The notes under the pieces: model-generated | The model's input: only the letters and a program-made list of their open reading frames with translations | Told to the model about the DNA's origin: nothing | Databases searched by the model: none | Shown: positions 7,222 to 13,807 of the stretch, one piece after another | Position numbering within the stretch: the stretch's first letter is position 1 | How the letters are laid out: each line of letters opens with the position of its first letter | Source: Chloroflexota bacterium | GTDB lineage: Bacteria > Chloroflexota > Chloroflexia > Thermomicrobiales > UBA6265 | Length of the DNA: 16,715 nucleotides | Assembly (NCBI GenBank): GCA_023392645.1 | Contig: JAEVYR010000310.1 | Coordinates: 1 to 16,715, forward strand | Direction of reading: 5' to 3' | Position numbers and translations under genes: made by a program

Positions 7222-7997
7222 ACGAATCGCCAGGCGCCGGCGCGATCTACGACCAGGCTCGTGGCATCTCCGACGAGGGGCAGATCGCCGTCGTCGGCAC
7301 CGTCGTCGCCGGCGAGAAGGTTGGCAGCAAGGCGCTGGTCACCGACGGACTCGTGGCGGGAACCCTCGGCAGCGAGGCGCTCGACCAGCAGCTGGTCGAT
7401 GTCGTGGCCGGCAGCGGCGGCAATCCCGTTTCCGGCGTGCTGGAGCTGGATCCGGACACGCGCGTCTTCATCGATGTGTTCCAGCCGCGGCCACAGCTCG
7501 TCATTTTCGGCGCGGTCCACGCCGCTCAGGCGCTCGACTGGTTCGCCCGAAAACTCGGCTACCGGGTCGTCGTGGTCGACGCGCGGCGGGCGCTGGCGAC
7601 GCGCGAGCGCTTTCCCGACGTCGACGAGCTCATCACGGCGTGGCCAGACGACGCCTACCAGCAGCTCCATATCCTGCCGTCCACGTCGATCGCGATCCTC
7701 TCGCACGATCCCAAATTCGACGAGCCGGCCATTCGTGGGGCGTTGAACACCCCGGCGCGGTATATCGGCGCGGTTGGCAGCCGCAAGACGGCCCGCGAGC
7801 GGATCGAGCGGCTCCGGGAAAGTGGCGTGTCCGAGGATCAGCTCGCGCGCATCCACGGTCCGATCGGTCTCGACATCGGCGGCGGCACTCCGGAGGAGAT
7901 GGCGATCAGCATCCTTGCCGAGCTTCTCTCCGTCGCGCACGGGCGAGGTGGCGAGCGCCTGTCGACCATCGACGGGGCGATCCATGGGCGAACCTGA
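7218..7997 (+). CDS. xdhC: XdhC-family protein with Rossmann domain (CoxF/CoxI-like)
   Basis: Works with the preceding small protein in inserting sulfurated molybdenum cofactor. The 259-residue protein has a degenerate N-terminal XdhC domain (1-88), where the Cys-containing GSVSGGCVE of the neighbour corresponds to GTLGSEALD (48-56) and no cysteine remains. The Rossmann domain (93-245) is well kept: VIFGAVHAAQAL (95-106), VVVVDARR (117-124), VGSRKTARERI (186-196) and GPIGLDIGGGTPEEMA (214-229). The usual GAGH of the nucleotide loop is GAVH. The ATG at 7218 overlaps the previous stop (ATGA). In-frame sequence farther upstream is only an out-of-frame reading of the small gene. The mocA start lies inside its end. 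Confidence 0.9.
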   Translation: MNESPGAGAIYDQARGISDEGQIAVVGTVVAGEKVGSKALVTDGLVAGTLGSEALDQQLVDVVAGSGGNPVSGVLELDPDTRVFIDVFQPRPQLVIFGAVHAAQALDWFARKLGYRVVVVDARRALATRERFPDVDELITAWPDDAYQQLHILPSTSIAILSHDPKFDEPAIRGALNTPARYIGAVGSRKTARERIERLRESGVSEDQLARIHGPIGLDIGGGTPEEMAISILAELLSVAHGRGGERLSTIDGAIHGRT

Positions 7998-8583
7998 TCG
8001 CGTCTTCGCGCTGGTGTTGGCGGCGGGGGAATCGCGTCGGCTTGGGCAGCCCAAGCAATTGCTCGATCTCGGCGGCAAGGCGCTCGTCGCTCACGTCGCC
8101 GAGCAGGCGGTTTCGGCTCCGGTCGACGGCGTCGTGGTCGTGATCGGCTCGCATGCGTCCGAAGTCGAGCTGGCGCTGCGGGGGCTCGCGGTGTATCGCG
8201 TCTTCAATCCGCATTTCGCGCTGGGTCAGGGCTCGTCGCTGGCGGCCGGCATCCGCGCGATGCCGTCGACCGTCGACGCGGTGGTCGTGGTGCTGGGCGA
8301 CGTGCCGGCCGTCACCCCGGAGGCGATCGGGGCTGTGGTGGCACGGTGGCGCGAGACGCGCGCGCCTGCGGTTGTGACTCGCTACGGTGGACAGCAGGGC
8401 CATCCGGTGCTGTTCGACCGCAGCGTGTTTTTCGAGCTGGCCTCGCTGAGCGGAGACATCGGCGGCCGCGACATCCTGCGGTCGCTCGGCGATCTCGTCG
8501 AAGTGATCGATCTGCCGGGCGAAATGCCGCCCGACGTCGACACCGAAGAGGACTGGGAGCGCCTTCAGCGAGAGTGGAGCTGA
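7984..8583 (+). CDS. mocA: Molybdenum cofactor cytidylyltransferase (MocA-like NTP transferase)
   Basis: Joins CTP to molybdopterin to give the cytosine dinucleotide cofactor used by CO dehydrogenase-type hydroxylases. The 199-residue protein has the nucleotidyltransferase signature LAAGESRRLGQPKQLL (12-27), the Mg-binding LGDVPAVTP (104-112), QGHPVLF (138-144) and the C-terminal DVDTEEDW (184-191). In the MobA/MocA superfamily, the molybdenum-hydroxylase neighbours favour CTP over GTP, but the substrate cannot be proved from sequence by eye. The ATG at 7984 overlaps xdhC by 14 bases. This is the last gene of the operon; a hairpin follows and the next gene is convergent. Confidence 0.9.
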   Translation: MGEPDRVFALVLAAGESRRLGQPKQLLDLGGKALVAHVAEQAVSAPVDGVVVVIGSHASEVELALRGLAVYRVFNPHFALGQGSSLAAGIRAMPSTVDAVVVVLGDVPAVTPEAIGAVVARWRETRAPAVVTRYGGQQGHPVLFDRSVFFELASLSGDIGGRDILRSLGDLVEVIDLPGEMPPDVDTEEDWERLQREWS

Positions 8584-8622
8584 TCCCGGCGCACGAGCAG
8601 GCGACCTCACTAACCCGCGCCC

Positions 8623-8665
8623 ACTGCGATGTGTGTAGCACGCAACATCATGCGTCGCACGCAGT
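8623..8665. terminator. Imperfect hairpin between convergent mocA and rhomboid genes
   Basis: ACTGCG (8623-8628) pairs with CGCAGT (8660-8665). Inside, GCACGC (8638-8643) pairs with GCGTCGC (8652-8658) with one bulged base. It lies in the 106-base gap of a convergent pair, where a two-way terminator is expected, but no T-run follows on either strand. Confidence 0.35.
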
Positions 8666-8689
8666 GTCCGTACCCATGGCCGGTCGTGG

Positions 8690-9298
8690 TCAGCGGCGCG
8701 TGCCGATCGTCGGCATCGAGGCTCCGACAACGACGCCGACGGTGAAGCCGGCACCGTGGAGGTTGCCCGTCACGAGCAACCCGATTCCGGCCACCATGGC
8801 GATCGCGCCCGCCACGCGCGCGACGGTCACCGGCACGCGGAGCCACGTCACGGCCAGCAGGCCCGCCAGGCCCATCACCGCTACCGAGTTCCCGGCGAAT
8901 CCCTGATCCCGGATGAGTGTGTAGGCGACCGCCTCGCTGATCAGCCCCGCCGCGAGATAGACGCCGAGCAGCGTCCGCCAGCCGAAGTGCGACTCGACGA
9001 TGGCGCCGAGCACGACCAGCGTCACGATGTTGAAGACGGTGCCGGTCCAGCTGCCGTCCTGCACGACGAGCGGTGTGGCGATCCGCCACCACTCGCCGTC
9101 GAGCAGGCGGTCGCGATATCGTCGCAAGGCATCGAGTACGTCCGGATCGAGGTTGCCCCAGGCGCTGAAGGCAAGCGTGACCGCCGCGATCGCGATCGTC
9201 GCGACCGGGAGGCGCGGCCGGAACGTGCCCGCGCGCATCGCTGGCCCGCCGCCCATAGCGGCGCCGAGCACGACGAGCCACAGCAGGGTCTCTTCCAT
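8690..9298 (-). CDS. Rhomboid-family intramembrane protein, possibly an intramembrane serine protease
   Basis: A 202-residue membrane protein with about six hydrophobic segments. Rhomboid signs are GEWWRIATPLVVQ (68-80), FN (89-90) in the second helix, GNSVAVMGL (136-144) with the putative nucleophile Ser138, and LHGAGFTVG (180-188) with the putative catalytic His181. Two positions differ from active models: the Gly after the catalytic Ser in GxSG is Val139, and the His four residues before the conserved Asn is Thr86. The protein may therefore be a protease with an altered site or an inactive relative. The ATG at 9298 was chosen because AGGAG lies 8 bases before it. It is a single gene, convergent with mocA, with the terminator-like hairpin of the aminotransferase upstream. 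I see no convincing promoter in 9299-9370. Confidence 0.78.
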   Translation of the reverse strand: MEETLLWLVVLGAAMGGGPAMRAGTFRPRLPVATIAIAAVTLAFSAWGNLDPDVLDALRRYRDRLLDGEWWRIATPLVVQDGSWTGTVFNIVTLVVLGAIVESHFGWRTLLGVYLAAGLISEAVAYTLIRDQGFAGNSVAVMGLAGLLAVTWLRVPVTVARVAGAIAMVAGIGLLVTGNLHGAGFTVGVVVGASMPTIGTRR

Positions 9299-9370
9299 GC
9301 GCGCTGCTCCTGTCACGACGATCAGCGACCGACCCCGTGTCGGCGCGACAGGGCGATCGCCGGAAACGCC

Positions 9371-9395
9371 GAGGGCCGGGATGTTCCCGGCCCTC
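9371..9395 (-). terminator. Strong hairpin downstream of the class III aminotransferase gene
   Basis: GAGGGCCGGG (9371-9380) and CCCGGCCCTC (9386-9395) are perfect 10-base arms around a 5-base loop, 22 bases after the stop codon of the minus-strand gene at 9418. A short T-containing stretch (GGCGTTTCC) follows on that strand instead of a clean T-run. This fits the termination hairpins of GC-rich bacteria and separates the aminotransferase from the rhomboid gene. Confidence 0.7.
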
Positions 9396-9417
9396 AACGT
9401 CGCATGTTCTGGACCGT

Positions 9418-10794
9418 CTACAGGCCGTCGAAGTAGCCGTCGTTGCCCATCCGGGCGATGACGCGGTCGAAGGCGGCGATCGTCGCCTCGACATCCTGCG
9501 AGTCGTGTTCGGTGCAGGTCAGCCCGCCGGCATGAAAGAGATGCACGCCTTCCAGCAGCATGCCGATCTCCAGCGTCTGTCCGAGCGGCAAGCCGCCGCT
9601 GGCCTTGAGGAACTCGGAATCGACTCCCTCGGGCGTGTGCAGGTCATCGCCGTTGGGCCGGTTGGTGCAGTTCCGGCCGAGCGCGACGTGAAACACCGAG
9701 CTCTCGCCCCAGCAGAATCCGGGCGCGTCGTACTTGTTCAGCACCATGTTGAAGCCGACCCGGATTTCGCGGGCCTGGCTGTCGCAGTAGTCGTGGATTT
9801 CCTTGTTGTCCAGCTTGCTCAGGCAGGTGTACCCGGCCACCGCCGCGAGCGGGTTGGCGTTGTAGGTGCCGGCCTGCGGCACGCGCCGGGTCTTGTTCCA
9901 CGCCGGGTCGTCGGTGAACTTGATCATCTCCATGATGTCGGTGCGCCCGGCCACCGCGCCGCCCGGCATGCCCCCGGCGACGATCTTCGCCATCGTCGTC
10001 ATGTCGGGGTTAACGCCGAATCGCTCCTGCTCGCCACCGGGTGCCCAGCGGAAGCCGGTGATAACCTCGTCGAAGATCAGCACCGCGCCGTATTTCTTCG
10101 TGAGCTGCCGCACGCCTTCGAGAAAGTCTTCCTTCAGCGGGATCGTGGCGTAGGAGCCGCCGCTCGGCTCGAGGATGACGGCGGCGACGTCGCCCTGTAC
10201 CAGCCGCTCCTCCAGCATCGCCAGGTCGTTCGACGGCACCACGGCGACCGTGCCAAGCGTCTCGGCGGGCACGCCGGGAACCGTGACGTTCTCGAACGGC
10301 GGCTTCTCGCCCTTGAGCGAGTAGCCGTGCCAGCCGTGGAAGTGGCCCTCGAACTTGAGGATCGTGTCCTTCTGCGTGTAGCCGCGGGCAACCCGCATGC
10401 CGAGCAGCGTGGCTTCAGTGCCGGACGCGGTGAAGCGGACCTTCTCGGCCGACGGCACCAGCTTGACGATCTGCTCGGCCCAGCGAATTTCGCTCGGGTG
10501 CCCGGCGCTGAAGTGCGTGCCTTCCGGCACCTGCGTCTGCAGCGCGTGAGTGATCTCCGGATCGTCGTGGCCGAAAATGAGCGAGCCATGGCCGACGCAG
10601 AAGTCGATCAGGTCATGCCCGTCGACCGAGGTCTTGTGCGATCCCTTCGCGGTGTTGACGAATGGCGGGAAGGGCGCGATGTGACGCCCGTCGTGCGTGA
10701 TGCCGCCGACGATGACCTTGTTCGATCGCTCGAACGTCTCCTTCGACGCGGCGAACTGTTTCGTGTAGTCCTGTTCGATCGACCCTGACGGCAT
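9418..10794 (-). CDS. Class III PLP-dependent aminotransferase related to glutamate-1-semialdehyde aminomutase
   Basis: A 458-residue fold-type I aminotransferase. Visible cofactor motifs are ASGTEATLLGMRVAR, EGHFHGWHGYS, LIFDEVITGFRWAPGG and AKIVAGGMPGGAVAG, with the probable Schiff-base lysine at Lys270. The N-terminal block (VGGITHDGRHIAPFPPF) replaces the PGGVSSPVRAF of true HemL, and the YHGH and SPGVP gating-loop features are changed. It is therefore probably a transaminase or other aminomutase, not a second HemL; many such paralogues are annotated as HemL. Substrate unknown. The ATG at 10794 has AGGGAG about 10 bases upstream, and a good promoter precedes it (10861-10889). It is divergent from hemA. 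Confidence 0.85.
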   Translation of the reverse strand: MPSGSIEQDYTKQFAASKETFERSNKVIVGGITHDGRHIAPFPPFVNTAKGSHKTSVDGHDLIDFCVGHGSLIFGHDDPEITHALQTQVPEGTHFSAGHPSEIRWAEQIVKLVPSAEKVRFTASGTEATLLGMRVARGYTQKDTILKFEGHFHGWHGYSLKGEKPPFENVTVPGVPAETLGTVAVVPSNDLAMLEERLVQGDVAAVILEPSGGSYATIPLKEDFLEGVRQLTKKYGAVLIFDEVITGFRWAPGGEQERFGVNPDMTTMAKIVAGGMPGGAVAGRTDIMEMIKFTDDPAWNKTRRVPQAGTYNANPLAAVAGYTCLSKLDNKEIHDYCDSQAREIRVGFNMVLNKYDAPGFCWGESSVFHVALGRNCTNRPNGDDLHTPEGVDSEFLKASGGLPLGQTLEIGMLLEGVHLFHAGGLTCTEHDSQDVEATIAAFDRVIARMGNDGYFDGL

Positions 10795-10860
10795 GGTGTT
10801 GGTGCTCCCTGCTGGCCGCGATGGTGGCGTCGCGGTATCGACGGCTCACGTGTCAGCGTC

Positions 10861-10889
10861 ACTATATGGGGCAACCTCGGTTCCTGCAA
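10861..10889 (-). promoter_or_regulatory. Candidate promoter of the class III aminotransferase gene
   Basis: Read on the minus strand, TTGCAG (10889-10884) and TATAGT (10866-10861) are 17 bases apart. The -10 box matches five of six consensus positions. Transcription would start near 10854, leaving a leader of about 60 bases before the ATG at 10794. Confidence 0.6.
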
Positions 10890-10949
10890 AACCGCGTCGC
10901 TTGTGCGCCGGGATGCCGAGATGCGGGTCGGTGCGGCGTGAGCATGCGG

Positions 10950-10955
10950 TAGAAT
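10950..10955 (+). promoter_or_regulatory. Candidate -10 box for the hemA-hemL operon
   Basis: TAGAAT matches five of six positions of the -10 consensus. The -35 region (about 10927-10932) is weak. Transcription from here, near 10962, would exclude the long upstream extension of the hemA frame and leave both start candidates (10994, 11042) usable. Confidence 0.4.
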
Positions 10956-11041
10956 GGAGGGTGGCAGGACGTGGCCGGCACGCGGCGGGATCGATGTTCC
11001 CGCGCGCCGACGGTCGAATCGATACCCACGGCGACAGGAAA

Positions 11042-12301
11042 TTGTCCACTCCATCCATCACCATCGTTGGCTCGAACCATGAATGCGCGTCAATCGACCT
11101 GCGCGAGCGGCTGGCATTTTCCGGCGAAACGCTCGCCGGCGGGTTGCGCGCGCTGCACCAGCATGTCGATGAGGGTCTCATCGTCTCCACCTGCAACCGC
11201 ACGGAGGTCTACGTCGTTTCCGATTCGGCCGATGCCGGACGGGAGCGCGTGTTGCGCTTCCTCTCCGAGTACCACGGCATCCCGGCTCGGGCGCTGGACG
11301 AAATGTCGTACGTCCATTCCGATATCGGCGCGATTCGGCACATCTTCCGCGTCGCGAGCGGGCTCGATTCCCTCGTGCTCGGCGAGCCGCAAATTCTCGC
11401 CCAGATCCGTGACGCGCTCGATGCCGCCCGGGACGCCCGCAGTACCGGGCCGTTTCTGCAGCGCCTCGCCACCGACGCGCTGAAGGTCGGCAAGCGCGCC
11501 CGCACCGACACCGGCATCGCCCGCAACAACCTCTCGATCAGCCATGCGGCGGTCCAGCTCGCCGCGCGCGAGCGCCCGGACTTCGCCACGAGCCGCGTGA
11601 CGGTGCTCGGAGCGGGGAAGATGGCGTCGATCGCGGCGCGCGTCGCCCACGCGCATGGCGTCGGGTCGCTCACCGTTGTCAACCGCTCCGAGGAGCGCGC
11701 GCAGCCGCTGGTGGATCAGCTCGGAGCCAGGTTTCGGCCGTTCAACGAGCTTCGGGATGTCATCGCCGCCAGCGATGTCGTCATCGCCGCGATCCTGGTC
11801 GACGAGCCGATCATCACGCCCGGGCTGTTGGAGGGACGGGACGAGCCGCTGCTGCTGATCGATCTCGGCGTGCCGCGCATCATCGATCGGAATTGCGGGT
11901 ACGTCGCACAGGTCGAGTCACGCGACGTCGACGACCTCGAGTCCGTCGCCGGCGAGCAGCGTCGGCTCTATGCCCGCGAGATGCACAAGGTCGAGGGAAT
12001 TGTCGATCGGGCGACCGACGACTTCATCGCCTGGAGCCGGAGCCGGCAGGCGTCCGGCGCGATCGCGGCGCTGCAGAGGCAGGCCGGCGCGACGCGGGAT
12101 CACGAGGTCGAGCGCGCGCTGCGGCGGCTCGGCCATCTCTCCGAGCGGGACCAAAACGTCGTCCGCGCGATGGCCAAGGCGCTCACCAACACGCTCATGC
12201 ACGAACCCGTGCAATCGCTCCGGTCGGCGACGTCGCCCGACGATATCCGGGGTATCCTTTCGGCGTTCGGGATCGAGCCGGATCAGGCCGAGCGGTCCTG
12301 A
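11042..12301 (+). CDS. hemA: Glutamyl-tRNA reductase, first enzyme of the C5 tetrapyrrole pathway
   Basis: Reduces glutamyl-tRNA(Glu) with NADPH to glutamate-1-semialdehyde, which the next gene's product converts to 5-aminolevulinate. Motifs in order: VGSNHECASIDLRERLAF at the N terminus, STCNRTEVY with the catalytic Cys51, GLDSLVLGEPQILAQ, GKRARTDTGI, the NADPH-binding VLGAGKMA, and the C-terminal dimerisation part ending near LMHEPVQSLRS. I place the start at the TTG at 11042, because the catalytic Cys then falls at 51 (about 50 in the family) and the length is 419, as usual. The ribosome site is poor (AGGA too close). An in-frame ATG at 10994 would add 16 residues and is a real alternative. 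hemL follows after 53 bases. Confidence 0.93.
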   Translation: MSTPSITIVGSNHECASIDLRERLAFSGETLAGGLRALHQHVDEGLIVSTCNRTEVYVVSDSADAGRERVLRFLSEYHGIPARALDEMSYVHSDIGAIRHIFRVASGLDSLVLGEPQILAQIRDALDAARDARSTGPFLQRLATDALKVGKRARTDTGIARNNLSISHAAVQLAARERPDFATSRVTVLGAGKMASIAARVAHAHGVGSLTVVNRSEERAQPLVDQLGARFRPFNELRDVIAASDVVIAAILVDEPIITPGLLEGRDEPLLLIDLGVPRIIDRNCGYVAQVESRDVDDLESVAGEQRRLYAREMHKVEGIVDRATDDFIAWSRSRQASGAIAALQRQAGATRDHEVERALRRLGHLSERDQNVVRAMAKALTNTLMHEPVQSLRSATSPDDIRGILSAFGIEPDQAERS

Positions 12302-12354
12302 CCATCGCCATGTCTACAACGTTCCGCCAGTCAACCTGCAACATCGGGGGTGCC

Positions 12355-13677
12355 ATGTCTTCTTCCGCGTCCAGCGTCACCGTCCCCAGCTTCGCCCGGT
12401 CCACCGAGGCATTCGCCGCCGCGCGGGAGGTGATGCCGGGCGGCGTCAGCAGCCCGGTGCGCGCCTTTCGCGCCGTCGGCGGCACGTCGGTCTTCGTCGA
12501 TTCGGGCGCAGGCAGCCGATTCACCGATATCGACGGCAACACCTTCATCGACTACGTGCTGTCATGGGGCCCGCTGATTCTCGGGCACGCGCACCCGAGC
12601 GTGGTCGAGGCGACGACCGCGGCGCTGCGCAAGGGCACCAGCTTCGGCGCGCCGACCGTCGCCGAAACGAAGCTCGCCGAGCTGATCGTCGAGCGCGTGC
12701 CGGCGGTCGACATGGTGCGGCTCGTCTCCTCGGGCACCGAGGCGACGATGAGCGCGCTGCGGCTCGCCCGCGCCGCAACCGGCCGCGAAAAGATCGTCAA
12801 GTTCGCCGGTTGCTATCACGGTCACGGCGACATGCTGCTGGTGCAGGCCGGCAGCGGCGTGGCGACCCTCGGGCTGCCCGACAGCCCCGGCGTGCCACCG
12901 GGCGCGACGCGGGACACGCTGGTCGCCACCTACAACGATCTCGACAGCGTGCGCGCGCTGTTCGACGCCCACGGCGACGAGATCGCCGGGGTGATCGTCG
13001 AGCCGGTCGCCGGCAACATGGGCATGGTCGAGCCGATCGACGGGTTCCTCGACGGCCTCCGCGACATCACCCGCGAGCGCGGCGCCCTGCTGCTGTTCGA
13101 CGAGGGGATGACCGGCTTCCGCGTCGCGCCGGGTGGCGCCGTCGAGCGCTACGGCGTCGATCCCGATATCGTCACCTTCGGCAAGGTGGTCGGCGGTGGC
13201 TTCCCGCTGGCGGCGTATGCCGGCAAGCGCGAGATCATGGAGCATGTCGCGCCGGTCGGATCGATGTACCAGGCGGGCACCCTCTCCGGCAATCCCGTCG
13301 CCACCGCGGCGGGCATCGCCACGCTCGAGGTGCTGGGCGAGAAGGGCATCTGGCAATCGGCGGCCGACCGGACGACCCAGCTCGTCGAGGGGCTGCGACA
13401 GGCGGCCGCCGAGGCGGGTGTGGCGATCCAGGCGAGTGCGGTCGGCACGATGGCCGGCATCTTCTTCAAGGACGCGCCGGTCCGGAACTACGACGAGTCT
13501 GCCGTCGATGACAGTGGGCGCTACACCGCGTTCTTCCAGGGCCTCCTGAAGCGCGGCGTCTACTTCGCGCCATCGCGGTTCGAGGCGCTGTTCCTGTCGT
13601 CGGCCCACAGCGAGGCCGATGTCGCGACGACCATCGATGCCGCCGCCGACGTCCTGCGCGAGATGGGCGGCTCGTAG
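12355..13677 (+). CDS. hemL: Glutamate-1-semialdehyde 2,1-aminomutase
   Basis: PLP enzyme that converts glutamate-1-semialdehyde into 5-aminolevulinate; second gene of the hemA-hemL pair. The 440-residue protein has MPGGVSSPVRAFRAVGG, LSWGPLILGHAHP, VSSGTEATMSALRLARAATG, GCYHGHGDMLLVQAGSG, the gating-loop end SPGVP, EPVAGNMG and FGKVVGGGFPLAAYAG with Schiff-base Lys277. These match true HemL, unlike the paralogue at 9418-10794. One oddity: the usual FDEVMTGFR is FDEGMTGFR, with Gly251 where Val or Ile normally packs on the cofactor ring. The ATG at 12355 has GGGGG about 5 bases before it; an in-frame ATG at 12310 would add 15 residues. Confidence 0.94.
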   Translation: MSSSASSVTVPSFARSTEAFAAAREVMPGGVSSPVRAFRAVGGTSVFVDSGAGSRFTDIDGNTFIDYVLSWGPLILGHAHPSVVEATTAALRKGTSFGAPTVAETKLAELIVERVPAVDMVRLVSSGTEATMSALRLARAATGREKIVKFAGCYHGHGDMLLVQAGSGVATLGLPDSPGVPPGATRDTLVATYNDLDSVRALFDAHGDEIAGVIVEPVAGNMGMVEPIDGFLDGLRDITRERGALLLFDEGMTGFRVAPGGAVERYGVDPDIVTFGKVVGGGFPLAAYAGKREIMEHVAPVGSMYQAGTLSGNPVATAAGIATLEVLGEKGIWQSAADRTTQLVEGLRQAAAEAGVAIQASAVGTMAGIFFKDAPVRNYDESAVDDSGRYTAFFQGLLKRGVYFAPSRFEALFLSSAHSEADVATTIDAAADVLREMGGS

Positions 13678-13807
13678 GGGAGGTCTGCCAGCGCGATGGC
13701 AACACGTCCCGCGGGGGCAATGGCCTTCCAGCGGCCCGCGAGGGTGCGTCGGTAGTTGGGAAGGAGATTGCCTCCTCCCGCGATCGCTCCGGCTGCTGTG
13801 CCGCCCT
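13678..13807. other. Intergenic region between convergent hemL and propeller genes, with weak hairpin
   Basis: This 130-base gap holds an imperfect hairpin: GGGA-A-GGAG (13758-13766) pairs with CTCC-TCCC (13772-13779) around a 5-base loop and with a bulged base. No T-run follows on either strand. Its minus-strand reading stays open through the gap without a start or family motif. A shared terminator or a dispersed intergenic repeat are both possible. Confidence 0.35.

Noticed and set aside
9337..10788. Long plus-strand open frame (483 codons) opposite the class III aminotransferase
   Set aside because: Antisense shadow; the minus-strand gene has PLP motifs, a ribosome site, a promoter and a terminator-like hairpin.
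10793..11041. Upstream extension of the hemA frame (83 extra codons)
   Set aside because: It overlaps the promoter of the divergent gene and the TAGAAT box, has no family similarity, and would put the catalytic Cys at 134 instead of about 50.
11970..13511. Plus-strand open frame (513 codons) across hemA and hemL in another frame
   Set aside because: Arg-rich out-of-frame translation crossing two real genes and their gap.
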